DNA from: Pseudomonadota bacterium
Lineage (GTDB): Bacteria; Pseudomonadota; Gammaproteobacteria; Xanthomonadales; Rhodanobacteraceae
Direction of reading: 5' to 3'
DNA: 64,000 nt
Assembly: GCA_021794575.1 (NCBI GenBank)
Contig: JAJYQO010000093.1
Span: 26,736-90,735, forward strand
Numbering within the stretch: position 1 is the stretch's first letter; the number at the start of each line of letters is the position of its first letter. The notes beneath the pieces were generated by a model. It was given only the letters and a program-made list of their open reading frames with translations. It searched no databases and was not told the origin of the DNA. Positions 1 to 11,611 of the stretch are shown here, piece by piece. The position numbers were made by a program, and so were the translations under genes.

Positions 1-37
1 CACTGCGGAGCTCGAGCAACACGGCAGAGCCCCGCAC

Positions 38-1453
38 ATGAATGCACGCACGCGCGTCCTCACCGGCATCACCACCACCGGCACGCCGCACCTCGGCAAT
101 TACGTGGGTGCCATCCGGCCGGCGCTGCGGCTCGCGGCGCAGCCGGATACCGATGCGTTTTTCTTCCTGGCCGACTACCACGCGCTGATCAAGTGCGACG
201 ACCCCGAACGCATCGCGCGTTCGCGTCTGGAGATCGCCGCCACCTGGCTGGCCTGCGGGCTGGACCCGGCGCGTGTCACCTTCTACCGCCAGTCCGACAT
301 CCCCGAGATTCCCGAGCTCGCCTGGCTGCTGACCTGCGTCACCGCCAAGGGCCTGATGAATCGCGCCCATGCCTACAAGGCCGCGGTGGACGCCAACACC
401 GCGCAGGGCGAGGACGCCGATGCCGGCATCGGCATGGGCCTGTACAGCTACCCGGTGCTGATGGCCGCGGACATCTTGCTGTTCGGCGCGCAACAGGTGC
501 CGGTGGGCCGCGATCAGGTGCAGCACATCGAGATGGCGCGCGACATCGCGCAGCGCTTCAATCACCTCTACGGCGGCGGCAAAGCGCTGCTGGCATTGCC
601 CGATGCGGTCGTCGACGAAGATGTGGCCACCCTGCCGGGGCTGGACGGCCGCAAGATGTCCAAGAGCTACGACAACACCATCCCGCTATTCGCCGGCGGC
701 TCGCGCGCGCTCGAGGACGCCATCGCGCGCATCGTCACCGACTCGCGCAAGCCCGGCGAGCCCAAGGATCCGGACAGCAATGCGCTGTGCGCGATTTACC
801 GTGCCTTCGCCACGCGCGCGGAAGGCGATGCCTTTGCCGCCGACCTGCGGTCCGGGCTGGCCTGGGGCGAGGCCAAGCAGCGCCTGACTGCGTGCATCGA
901 ACAGGAGATTGCGCCGCTGCGCGCGCGCTACGACGCGCTGCTGGCCGATCCGGAGCAAATCGAAGCGTCGCTGCGGGACGGCGCGCGCAAGGCGCGGCGG
1001 TTGGCCGGTCCGCTGCTGGACCGGCTGCGCGAGGCGGTCGGGCTGCGTACACCGCTTGCCGCGTCCGCGACGCGCGCGCAGCCAGCAGCCGGCGGCGCGC
1101 GCCATGGCCGTTTCGTCACCTTCCGCGGCCGGGACGGGCGCTTCCACTTCCGCTTCCTGGGTGCCGATGGCAGTGATCTGCTGCTATCGGTGCCGTTCGA
1201 TGCGCCCAAGGCGGCCGCCGACTGGGTGACCGTGCTCGACAAGGCCGGCGGCGGAGTCAGTTTCGTGTGGGGCCATGAAGGGCTGCACCTGCAGGCGGAA
1301 GACACCGTGGCCGGACCTATCGCTGTGCTGTGGTACGGCGACGAGCGCCTGGCCAACACCGAGCCGCAGCCGGACGCCGCCGCGCGCGACGCGTTGGCGG
1401 CGCGCCTGGTCGAGGAACTGGAGGCGCGCTGGCGCGCCCTGCGCGACGGCTGA
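38..1453 (+). CDS. trpS: Tryptophanyl-tRNA synthetase
   Basis: Class I aminoacyl-tRNA synthetase charging tRNA-Trp in the cytoplasm. The HIGH-type motif is PHLGN at residues 17-21 and KMSKS is at 206-210, the expected layout of a TrpS Rossmann domain. At 471 aa it is longer than the usual ~330 aa: about 110 extra C-terminal residues (from roughly residue 360) form an extra domain of a kind I recall from xanthomonad TrpS proteins. The start ATG is only 38 bases into the window, so upstream context is unknown. The next gene follows after 45 bp on the same strand. Confidence 0.95.
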   Translation: MNARTRVLTGITTTGTPHLGNYVGAIRPALRLAAQPDTDAFFFLADYHALIKCDDPERIARSRLEIAATWLACGLDPARVTFYRQSDIPEIPELAWLLTCVTAKGLMNRAHAYKAAVDANTAQGEDADAGIGMGLYSYPVLMAADILLFGAQQVPVGRDQVQHIEMARDIAQRFNHLYGGGKALLALPDAVVDEDVATLPGLDGRKMSKSYDNTIPLFAGGSRALEDAIARIVTDSRKPGEPKDPDSNALCAIYRAFATRAEGDAFAADLRSGLAWGEAKQRLTACIEQEIAPLRARYDALLADPEQIEASLRDGARKARRLAGPLLDRLREAVGLRTPLAASATRAQPAAGGARHGRFVTFRGRDGRFHFRFLGADGSDLLLSVPFDAPKAAADWVTVLDKAGGGVSFVWGHEGLHLQAEDTVAGPIAVLWYGDERLANTEPQPDAAARDALAARLVEELEARWRALRDG

Positions 1454-1498
1454 GGCGGTCGCGTCCGTCCGGCGCAGCCAAATCCCACACAATAGGGC

Positions 1499-3331
1499 GT
1501 GGACACGCGAATGCGACTGCTGCGCGGAATCAAGGCCCTTCTGGCCAGGCTGTTCCGCGCGCGTGCCAAGCCGGTGTCGGCCGGCGCGGATTTTCTCGCC
1601 GCGGCTGTGCTGGAGACGCGGCATGCCGATGGCGACGACTTGCTGACGGCGGGCCTGGGTCGCACGGGATTGCTGGGACCGCCGGTGGCGTTCGCGGACG
1701 CGCGGCGACCGACGCCGGCCGAACTGCGCCGGCGCGCCATCCAGATGAGTTGGAAGGGCATCGCCTGGCTGCAACCGTTGGCTGCCGCCGATACGTATGG
1801 CGCGCTGACGCCGGTGCCGGGGCGCGAATACAACGCGTTCGCGCGCGTGCCGGGCGCCAGCGCGACGCACCGCGTACTGGCGCAGATTCCCGATGCCTTC
1901 GACCGCGCGGCGCGCTGCCTGCTGGTGGCGCCGGCGTCCGGCTCGCGCGGCATCCACGGCGCCATTGCCGTGGCGGGCGCCTGGGCTCTGCCGCGCGGCT
2001 ATGCAGTGGTGTACACCGACAAGGCCGCCGGCAGCGGCTACTGGGATAGTGCCGGGCGCAGCGGCGTAGCGCTGGACGGCGCGCGCGCGGCAGCCGGCGG
2101 CGTGCCGCTGGAGTTCGAGCCCGCGGCGCCGCTGGCCGGGCACGACGCCATCGGCGTCAAGCACGCGCATTCGGGCGACAACCCGGAGGCCGACTGGGGC
2201 CAGCACACACTGCAGGCGGCGCGCTTCGGGCTGGCCATGCTGGATCGCGCGTTTCCAGAGCAGGCGCCGTTCACGCCGCAGAACACGTGCATCATCGCCG
2301 TCGGCATTTCCAACGGTGGCGGCGCGGTACTGCAGGCGGCAGCGCTGGATCAGCAGCGTGTGCTCTCCGGCGTGGTGGCCGGCGAGCCCAACATCTGCGT
2401 CGAGGGCGGCCGGCCGTTGTACGACTACGCCACCGAGGCCGCGCTGTGGATGCCGTGCGCACTGCTCGATCCATTCTTCGACACTGCGCCGGGCGCGCGC
2501 GGCAATCCGCTGCTGGCCAGCGCGGCTGCGGCGCGCGGCGCCACGCTGCGGGCGCAGGGCTGGTTGCCCGCAGAGACCTTGCCGGCGCAGGCGCGCGCGG
2601 CGCTGACGCATCTGCGCGCGCAAGGCTGGCAGGACGGCGCCTTGAAGAGCGCCGCCGCGGTCACCGCGTTCGACCTCTGGCGCAGTCTGGCGGTGTTGTA
2701 TGCCGCCGCCTATACGCGCAGCGGCAGCGAGCCGATGCCCTGCGGCTACCAGTACGCGTTCACCGATGGCCTGGGGCATCCCGTGCCGGCGCCCGCGGCG
2801 CTGGCCGCGCTGTGGGGTCCGGATGCGGCCGGCGTGCCGCCGGGCAACGGCGTGGCCATTGTCGATACGCGTCAGACGCCGCCTGATCTGCACGCGCCCG
2901 GTCTGCTGTGCCTACGCGGTCTGTGGACCGGCAGCGCCGCCGCCGCGCGGCGCTTGCGCGCCGGCGTGGCCGCCACCCGCAGCGCCCCGCCGCGCGCCGG
3001 CCTGCCGGTGCTGCTGGTGCATGGCGAGGAGGATGGTCTGATCCCCGCCGTTTTCAGCAGCGCGCCCTATCTGGCCGCTTCGCGCAAGGTCGGGCTGCTG
3101 GTGCGCGAGTGGCGCGTCAGCCCGGCGCAGCATTTCGATGCCTTCCTCGCCATTCCCGGCTTCGCCCGGCACTACGTGCCGCTGGTGCCCTATGTGCACG
3201 CCGCGTTGGATGCGCTGTGGGCGCACCTGCGCAGTGGCGCCGCGCTGCCGGGCGACATGCAGATCAGGGCCGTACCCGGCCTGCCACCGACAGCGGCCAA
3301 TCTGCGCCTGCCCGCAGTCGGAGCGCGCTAG
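1499..3331 (+). CDS. D-(-)-3-hydroxybutyrate oligomer hydrolase
   Basis: A 610-aa protein resembling the 3HB-oligomer hydrolase family, which cleaves 3-hydroxybutyrate dimers and oligomers during polyhydroxybutyrate use. The nucleophile elbow GISNGGG carries the candidate catalytic Ser271, and late motifs VLLVHGEEDGLIPA and AQHFDAF fit the Asp and His of an alpha/beta-hydrolase triad. The start is a GTG; an in-frame ATG lies four codons later (1511). The first ~20 residues are basic and hydrophobic and could be a weak export signal. It is convergent with the acylase gene that follows. The family assignment is from sequence pattern only. Confidence 0.8.
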   Translation: MDTRMRLLRGIKALLARLFRARAKPVSAGADFLAAAVLETRHADGDDLLTAGLGRTGLLGPPVAFADARRPTPAELRRRAIQMSWKGIAWLQPLAAADTYGALTPVPGREYNAFARVPGASATHRVLAQIPDAFDRAARCLLVAPASGSRGIHGAIAVAGAWALPRGYAVVYTDKAAGSGYWDSAGRSGVALDGARAAAGGVPLEFEPAAPLAGHDAIGVKHAHSGDNPEADWGQHTLQAARFGLAMLDRAFPEQAPFTPQNTCIIAVGISNGGGAVLQAAALDQQRVLSGVVAGEPNICVEGGRPLYDYATEAALWMPCALLDPFFDTAPGARGNPLLASAAAARGATLRAQGWLPAETLPAQARAALTHLRAQGWQDGALKSAAAVTAFDLWRSLAVLYAAAYTRSGSEPMPCGYQYAFTDGLGHPVPAPAALAALWGPDAAGVPPGNGVAIVDTRQTPPDLHAPGLLCLRGLWTGSAAAARRLRAGVAATRSAPPRAGLPVLLVHGEEDGLIPAVFSSAPYLAASRKVGLLVREWRVSPAQHFDAFLAIPGFARHYVPLVPYVHAALDALWAHLRSGAALPGDMQIRAVPGLPPTAANLRLPAVGAR

Positions 3332-3400
3332 CGAGCAAGTCGGCGTCGTGACCGCTGTCGCGTCCGCGCACCGAGTGGGATGCGCGGCGGTTTGACGTGC

Positions 3401-5842
3401 TTAGTGCTGGCGCGCGGCCGGCAGCAGCCGCAGTGTGTGCTGCGCCGGTCCGGGCAGCAGTGGCGTGGGCTTGCCCTCGGCCCAGGCCCGCCAGCCGGCG
3501 AGGTAGTAGGGCGAAAGCGGGTTGTCGCTCTGGCCTCCGGGCATGTGCAGGTAACTCTCGCGCAGGTGGCCGGGCATGATGCCGAAGCGTTCGGAGGCAC
3601 CGAAGGCCGGTGCCTGCACGCGCGGCATGTTGCTGTCGCCGGGCAGTTCACGACGCGGCTGGTCGAGCAGCGCGCGCAACGGCGCGGGCAGCGCGGCGGC
3701 CAGCGGCTGATCGATGCGGGTGGCGTTGCGTCGCCCCCAGCTCTGCGCGGCGATACCGCCGGGCGCTGCGGCGAATTCATCCGCGACCTTGCGCGCGGCA
3801 TCCAGCAGCAGGGCGTTCCAGTCCGGATAGCGCGGATCGAGCAGCCAGGCCGGGCGCTGCGTCAGCAGCGTCCACACCGCGTATTCGCGGGTATCGCCGC
3901 TGGGCCATGCGAAGCTGGGATAGCGCGCCTGCACCCGCGCCACGAAGGGCGCCAGCGCGGCTTCGATGACCGCCGCGCGGAACACGCGCGCGGCACAGTA
4001 GGACACGCTGTCGATGCCGGCGCGGCCGCTCCAATGGTCGCTGGCGCGCGTCAGTTCGGCCAGGTTGCCGCCGCGTGCGCCGGCGGCGGTCAGGGTATCG
4101 CGCAGCAGCAGGTACCAGTGCCGCATGAACAGCGCGCGGTCATCGAGTTGGATGGTCAGCAGATCGCGCGGCGCGAAACGCTGGCGCGATCGCAGATCGT
4201 CGCGGATCTGCTGCGCGCGCGCGCCCAGGTCGTAGCCGCCGTTGCCCAGCAGCGTCAGCCAGGCACCGCCGACCACGCGGTTGTTGGCGGTCCACAGGCG
4301 CCCGCCGGGCGGATCGAGGATGCGCGGATAATCCTGCGGCGCCAGCCAGCCCGTCCAGCCCACGCCGGGTCGGGAGAAATCGGCCGGCAGCATGGGGTCG
4401 AAGCCCCGGCGCAGCGGGATGGCGTTGCCGGCGATGGTCCAGCCGATGCGTCCCCGCGCATCGCCGACGATGAAGTTCTGCGGCGGCATGCCCAGGGTGG
4501 GTGCGAGGGCCAGCGCCTGCGGCGCGCCGCGCGCGGTTTCCAGCCGCGTCAGGTCCAGATTAACCGCGCGCCGGTGCAGCGCGATCCAGTCCATGGCCAG
4601 CGGCGTACCGTCGGCATCGTGGGCCATGATCGGACCCCAGATCGTGTCGCGCACGTCGATCGCCACGGGCTTGCCGCCGGCCACGTCGATGATTTCCCTA
4701 TGTGTCCGCAGACGCGCCCAGCCGCCGGGCACCCGGTACAGATGCGGATCGGCCGGATCGCGCAGCACGCGTACCCAGTCGCGCCACTTGCCGTAGCTGT
4801 CGGTGAAGCCCCAGGCGATGGCGCCATTGGTACCGGCCACCAGCACCGGCGCGCCGGGCAGGGTGACGCCATCGAGCGTGATCCAGCGCGCGCGGTCGGC
4901 CGGATCGGGGTAGCGCAGTTGGGCGCGGAACCAGATGTTGGGCACGCGCAGCGGCAGGTGCATGTCGTTGGCCACGATCGCCGCGCCGGATTCCGTGAGT
5001 GTTCCGGCCACCGCGAAGCTGTTGCTGCCGAGCACTGCGTCCTGGCGCAGCGCGGTGCGCAGTGCGGCGGTGGTCACCGCGGGCGCGGGCGGCGCGCGGC
5101 GCAGGTCGAACACGCTGGCGGCAGGCGCCGGCGCCGGCGTCGCGGACAAGCCCTGCAGCGGCGCCTCCCAGCGCGGATCGGGCGCCAGCAGAAAATCCAC
5201 CAGTGGCTTCGGCAGCGTGGCATACAGCCGCGCGCGCTGAGGGGCGTTGAAGTGCGGGGGGGCCAGGTCGAGATACATGGCATCGACCGCCAGAATGGTG
5301 TCGGCCGGTGTCCACGGCCGCGGCGTCTGGCGCAGCAGCAAGTATTCCCAGGGCCGCACTTCCAGAGCATTCAGACCCGCGTTGACGCCGCGCGCGTAGG
5401 CCTCCAGCAGATCGCGCTGGTCGGGCGGCAGCCCCGCCACGATGCGCCCGGCCAGCGCGCGGAAACGGTACGGCCGGTGCGCTTCGTCCGCCGGCAGCGC
5501 GGCGGGGCCAAGCAGCGCGGACAGTTCGCCGGCCGCATCGCGGCGCAGCAAGTCCATCTGGAAAAAGCGCTCCTGCGCGTGCACGAAGCCCAGCGCGTAG
5601 GCCAGGTCGATGCGGTTGCGCGCGGTGATGCCGGCCACGCCCAGCGCATCGCGAGTCACCGTCACCGGCGCCGCCAAGCCGGACAGCGCCTGCTGGCCGT
5701 CCAGGCGCGGGCGGCTGCCGGCCAGCAGCAGCCAGGCGGCGGCGCAGGCCGCTGCCAGCAACGTCAACAGCGCCGCGCCGCTCCAGCCCAGCCAGCGCCG
5801 CCATGCGGCGCGTGGCGTGGCATGCGCCGGGTTTGCGGTCAT
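3401..5842 (-). CDS. Penicillin acylase family N-terminal-nucleophile hydrolase
   Basis: Ntn-hydrolase of the penicillin G acylase / acyl-homoserine-lactone acylase superfamily, made as a precursor that cleaves itself into alpha and beta chains. The expected beta-chain start is Ser273 in the context LGSNSFAV; the upstream DRALGV-like and FVHAQERFFQMDL motifs are typical of the alpha chain. The N-terminus has one strong hydrophobic segment (about residues 18-40), so it is exported or membrane anchored. The ATG at 5842 is chosen over longer readings because AAGGGGA sits 7-8 bases before it. Length 813 aa is normal. The substrate (beta-lactam, AHL or other amide) cannot be read from sequence. 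Confidence 0.85.
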   Translation of the reverse strand: MTANPAHATPRAAWRRWLGWSGAALLTLLAAACAAAWLLLAGSRPRLDGQQALSGLAAPVTVTRDALGVAGITARNRIDLAYALGFVHAQERFFQMDLLRRDAAGELSALLGPAALPADEAHRPYRFRALAGRIVAGLPPDQRDLLEAYARGVNAGLNALEVRPWEYLLLRQTPRPWTPADTILAVDAMYLDLAPPHFNAPQRARLYATLPKPLVDFLLAPDPRWEAPLQGLSATPAPAPAASVFDLRRAPPAPAVTTAALRTALRQDAVLGSNSFAVAGTLTESGAAIVANDMHLPLRVPNIWFRAQLRYPDPADRARWITLDGVTLPGAPVLVAGTNGAIAWGFTDSYGKWRDWVRVLRDPADPHLYRVPGGWARLRTHREIIDVAGGKPVAIDVRDTIWGPIMAHDADGTPLAMDWIALHRRAVNLDLTRLETARGAPQALALAPTLGMPPQNFIVGDARGRIGWTIAGNAIPLRRGFDPMLPADFSRPGVGWTGWLAPQDYPRILDPPGGRLWTANNRVVGGAWLTLLGNGGYDLGARAQQIRDDLRSRQRFAPRDLLTIQLDDRALFMRHWYLLLRDTLTAAGARGGNLAELTRASDHWSGRAGIDSVSYCAARVFRAAVIEAALAPFVARVQARYPSFAWPSGDTREYAVWTLLTQRPAWLLDPRYPDWNALLLDAARKVADEFAAAPGGIAAQSWGRRNATRIDQPLAAALPAPLRALLDQPRRELPGDSNMPRVQAPAFGASERFGIMPGHLRESYLHMPGGQSDNPLSPYYLAGWRAWAEGKPTPLLPGPAQHTLRLLPAARQH

Positions 5843-6004
5843 GCGCGTTCCCCTTGCCATGGCCGCCAGTGTGGCATGCCCGCGCGCGTCGGCGCTGCGG
5901 CTCAGCGCGCCGGCTGGCTCATGCTGGCATGCGCCGCAATACCGGCGGGATGCGCCAACCGGACGCGGGAACCGCACTGCGCGGGGCGCGATCCTCGGCG
6001 GTGC

Positions 6005-8245
<2,241 letters not shown>

Positions 8246-8331
8246 GCGTTTCGGCGGCGGGCCGTGAAGTGACCGGCATTATAGGCAGCCGCTGCACCGC
8301 CCCGGCGCGGTGCGCGCGTAAACTGCGGCGC

Positions 8332-10359
8332 ATGAGCGATCGCTTCGAACTCGTCGCCCCCTACGCGCCCGCCGGCGACCAGCCCGAGGCCATCGCCCGC
8401 CTGACCGCCGGGTTCGATGCGGGCCTGGCGCACCAGACGCTGCTGGGCGTCACCGGCTCGGGCAAGACCTACACCATCGCCAACGTGGTGGCGCGGGTGC
8501 AGAAGCCGACCCTGGTGCTGGCGCACAACAAGACGCTGGCGGCGCAGCTGTACGGCGAGTTCAAGGCGTTTTTCCCGCGCAACGCCGTGGAGTACTTCGT
8601 CAGTTACTACGACTACTATCAGCCCGAGGCGTACGTGCCGGCCTCGGACACCTACATCGAGAAGGACGCCAGCCGCAACGAACACATCGAGCAGATGCGC
8701 CTGTCCGCCACCAAGGCGCTGCTGGAGCGCCGCGATGCGCTGATCGTGGCCACGGTGTCCTCGATCTACGGCCTGGGCGATCCCGGCGAGTACTTCCGCA
8801 TGGTGCTGCACCTGGTGCGCGGCGACCGCATCGACCGGCGCGAGCTGATCCGCCGTCTCACCGAGATGCAGTACGCGCGCAACGAGCTGGCGCTGGAGCG
8901 CGGCGGCTACCGCGTGCGCGGCGAGGTGGTGGACGTGTTTCCCGCCGAGAACGACAGCGAGGCGCTGCGTATCGAGCTGTTCGAGGGCGAGATCGAGAAC
9001 CTGGCCCTGTTCGATCCGCTCACCGGCGCCGTCAGCCGCCGTCTGCCGCGCTACACGGTGTATCCGGGCTCGCACTACGTCAGCACGCGGCGCACCGTGC
9101 TGCAGGCCATCGACACCATCAAGGAGGAACTGCGGGAACGGCTGGCCCAGCTGCACGCCGAGGGTCGTCTGGTGGAAGCGCAGCGCCTGCAGCAGCGCAC
9201 GCAGTTCGACCTGGAGATGCTGGCCGAGGTGGGCTACTGCAACGGCGTCGAGAACTACTCGCGGCACCTCACCGGCCACATGCCGGGCGAGCCGCCGCCC
9301 TGCCTGTACGACTACCTGCCGGCGGACGCGCTGCTGGTAGTCGACGAATCGCACGTCACCATTCCGCAGTTGGGCGCCATGTACAAGGGCGACCGCTCGC
9401 GCAAGGAAACCCTGGTGGAGTTCGGCTTCCGCCTGCCCTCGGCACTGGACAACCGCCCGCTGAAGTTCGAGGAGTGGGAACGTCGCGCACCGCGTACCAT
9501 TTTCGTCTCCGCCACGCCGGGTCCGTACGAGCTGCAGCACTCGCGCGGGGAAGTGGTCGAACTGGTGGTGCGGCCCACCGGCCTGGTCGATCCGCAGATC
9601 GAGGTGCGCCCGGCGCGCACCCAGGTGGACGACCTGCTGGGCGAGATCCGCAAACGCGTGGCCATGGGCGACCGCGTGCTGGTCACCACGCTGACCAAGC
9701 GCATGGCCGAAAACCTCACCGAGTTCCTCGACGAGTACGGCGTGCGCGTGCGTTACCTGCACTCCGACGTGGAGACGGTGGAGCGCGTGGAGATCATCCG
9801 CGACCTGCGTCTGGGCGCGTTCGACGTGCTGGTGGGCATCAACCTGCTACGCGAGGGCCTGGACATGCCCGAGGTCTCGCTGGTGGCGGTGCTGGACGCC
9901 GACAAGGAGGGTTTCCTGCGCTCCACCACCGCGCTGATCCAGACCGTCGGTCGCGCCGCGCGCAACCTGCGCGGAACTGCCATCCTCTACGGCGATGTCG
10001 TCACCCCATCGATGCAGGCCACCATCGACGAAACCGGGCGCCGCCGCCGCAAGCAGGCCGAGTACAACGCCGCGCATGGCATCACGCCGCGCAGCGTGCA
10101 GACGGCGGTGCGCGACATCATGGAAGGCGCGCGCGAGGCGTCGACGTCCGCCAGGGCGCGTGGGCGCGGTCGCGCCGCCGCCATGGCGCAGGCCGCGCTG
10201 CCGCGCGTGGCCGAGGCCTTGCCGCCCGCGCAACTGGTCGCCGAGATCAAGCGTCTGGAATCCGCCATGCTGCTGCACGCCGAGAACCTCGAGTTCGAGG
10301 AGGCGGCGCGTCTGCGCGACGCGATCGCGCGGCTGCGCCAGGCGCAACCGGCGGTATGA
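8332..10359 (+). CDS. uvrB: Excinuclease ABC subunit B
   Basis: Damage-verifying helicase-like subunit of UvrABC nucleotide excision repair. Walker A GVTGSGKT is at residues 39-46, the beta-hairpin region has [10 protein letters not shown], later helicase motifs include TLTKRMAE and QTVGRAARN, and the C-terminal UVR motif ([21 protein letters not shown]) contacts UvrC. The 675-aa product starting at MSDRFEL matches the E. coli length; a longer reading from 8269 is rejected because its N-terminus is not family-like. No LexA-type box was seen in the short region shared with parC. Confidence 0.96.
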   Translation: MSDRFELVAPYAPAGDQPEAIARLTAGFDAGLAHQTLLGVTGSGKTYTIANVVARVQKPTLVLAHNKTLAAQLYGEFKAFFPRNAVEYFVSYYDYYQPEAYVPASDTYIEKDASRNEHIEQMRLSATKALLERRDALIVATVSSIYGLGDPGEYFRMVLHLVRGDRIDRRELIRRLTEMQYARNELALERGGYRVRGEVVDVFPAENDSEALRIELFEGEIENLALFDPLTGAVSRRLPRYTVYPGSHYVSTRRTVLQAIDTIKEELRERLAQLHAEGRLVEAQRLQQRTQFDLEMLAEVGYCNGVENYSRHLTGHMPGEPPPCLYDYLPADALLVVDESHVTIPQLGAMYKGDRSRKETLVEFGFRLPSALDNRPLKFEEWERRAPRTIFVSATPGPYELQHSRGEVVELVVRPTGLVDPQIEVRPARTQVDDLLGEIRKRVAMGDRVLVTTLTKRMAENLTEFLDEYGVRVRYLHSDVETVERVEIIRDLRLGAFDVLVGINLLREGLDMPEVSLVAVLDADKEGFLRSTTALIQTVGRAARNLRGTAILYGDVVTPSMQATIDETGRRRRKQAEYNAAHGITPRSVQTAVRDIMEGAREASTSARARGRGRAAAMAQAALPRVAEALPPAQLVAEIKRLESAMLLHAENLEFEEAARLRDAIARLRQAQPAV

Positions 10360-10388
10360 CCGCCTGAAAGAATCCTTCGCCTGCCGCG

Positions 10389-10958
10389 TCAGCGCGGCAC
10401 GTCGGCCGTGCCGATGCGCCGCCAGGGTCGATCCGCCAGTACCGCGTTCCATGGGAACAGGGGGCCGGGGTCGCGCTTGCGCCAGACCTGCTGTGCGGGA
10501 TCGTCGCTGGCCGGCACGCGTGTGCGATCCAGATCTTCGTGGCCGGCGATGCCGCGCAGATTCGGCAGGCGCGCCTGCAGATCGCGCAGCAGCACCAGCA
10601 GGGTCTCGATCTGGGCTGCGGTGTACGGCTCGCTCATCGCCTGATGGCGCGAGTCCAGCCAGTGCGGCCAGCGACCGCGGTTGACCAGCTCGATGCCGAT
10701 GGAGCGCTCGTTGTAGCCGCGCGTGTGATGCGCCACGCGCGCTTCCGGCACGAAGCGGTAGCAGTGTCCGTCGCGGTCGATGTAGTAATGGCCGCTGTCG
10801 CCGGTGCCGCTGGCGTAGTGCGCGCGCTCGCCGAACTCTCGCGCGCTGGCCAGGTCCGGCAGTTCGGTGCAGTGGATCACCACCAGATCGATGGCATCGG
10901 GCGGGCGCGTCGCCAGGCGCTCCACGTAAGGCAGGAACCAATCGAGAACGGACGGCAT
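10389..10958 (-). CDS. N-acetylmuramoyl-L-alanine amidase (Amidase_2 / AmpD type)
   Basis: Zinc amidase that cuts the bond between N-acetylmuramic acid and L-alanine in peptidoglycan fragments. Family features are the first zinc His in DLVVIHCTEL, the central NERSIGIELVNRG segment and GHEDLDRTR near the C-terminus. The ATG at 10958 gives 189 aa (MPSVLDW), typical of AmpD; 21 extra upstream residues in the longer frame look unrelated. No signal peptide is seen, so cytoplasmic muropeptide recycling is the most likely role, though the sequence is more YbjR-like than canonical AmpD. It is convergent with uvrB. Confidence 0.85.
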   Translation of the reverse strand: MPSVLDWFLPYVERLATRPPDAIDLVVIHCTELPDLASAREFGERAHYASGTGDSGHYYIDRDGHCYRFVPEARVAHHTRGYNERSIGIELVNRGRWPHWLDSRHQAMSEPYTAAQIETLLVLLRDLQARLPNLRGIAGHEDLDRTRVPASDDPAQQVWRKRDPGPLFPWNAVLADRPWRRIGTADVPR

Positions 10959-11068
10959 CGCCGCAGTTTCGCACGCGGCAGCGCGGCCGTGCGCGGTGCG
11001 GCTTGCGCCCGCTGCTACCATCGCGGCATGCGCAAACCGATCCTCGCCGGCCTTGCCGCGCGCCGTCC

Positions 11069-11611
11069 GTGGCCGCTGCGGTCTTGAACGCCGCGCGCGG
11101 TTGCGTGGTGCTTTCGCATGGCCTGGAAAGTGGTCCGCAGGCGACCAAGATCAGTGCCCTGGCCGAGGTGGCCGAGCGTCTGGGCTGGCGGACGCTGAAA
11201 CCCGACTACCGCGATCTGGACGCGCGCGGACTGGCCGCTGCCGCCGCGCCGCGCCTGGCGCGCCTGCTGGCGCTGATCCCGGACGGCATGCCCTGCATTC
11301 TGGCCGGCTCCAGCTTCGGTGCGTTCGTCTCCGGTCTGGCCTCGCTGCAGTGCGTACCGCGCGGCCTGTTCCTGCTGGCCACGCCGCCGCTGATTCCCGG
11401 TTTCGCGCAACCGTTCGCCATGCATGCGGACGTGCCGGCCTGCCTGGTGCATGGCTGGCGCGACGCGCTGTGTCCGGTCGAGGCCGTGTTCGACCTGGCG
11501 CGCGGCCACCGCGCCGAACTGCTGTTGCTGGACGACGACCATCGCCTCGCCGCGCAGGTGCGGCCCATCGCCGCGCACTTCGAGCGATTCCTCGTGCGCA
11601 GCGCGGCATGA
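11069..11611 (+). CDS. Small alpha/beta hydrolase (YqiA-like)
   Basis: A ~180-aa alpha/beta hydrolase of the small esterase type. Early motif VVLSHGLESGP forms the oxyanion loop, LAGSSFGAF is the nucleophile elbow with the candidate Ser, and LVHGWRDALCP and DDDHRL supply acid and histidine. The start is uncertain: GTG 11069 is used here and TTG 11084 is possible. An ATG at 11028 with a promoter-like upstream opens another frame that stops after 19 codons, so a frameshift near the start cannot be excluded. The stop overlaps the rlmKL start (ATGA at 11608), implying translational coupling. Substrate unknown. Confidence 0.75.
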   Translation: MAAAVLNAARGCVVLSHGLESGPQATKISALAEVAERLGWRTLKPDYRDLDARGLAAAAAPRLARLLALIPDGMPCILAGSSFGAFVSGLASLQCVPRGLFLLATPPLIPGFAQPFAMHADVPACLVHGWRDALCPVEAVFDLARGHRAELLLLDDDHRLAAQVRPIAAHFERFLVRSAA

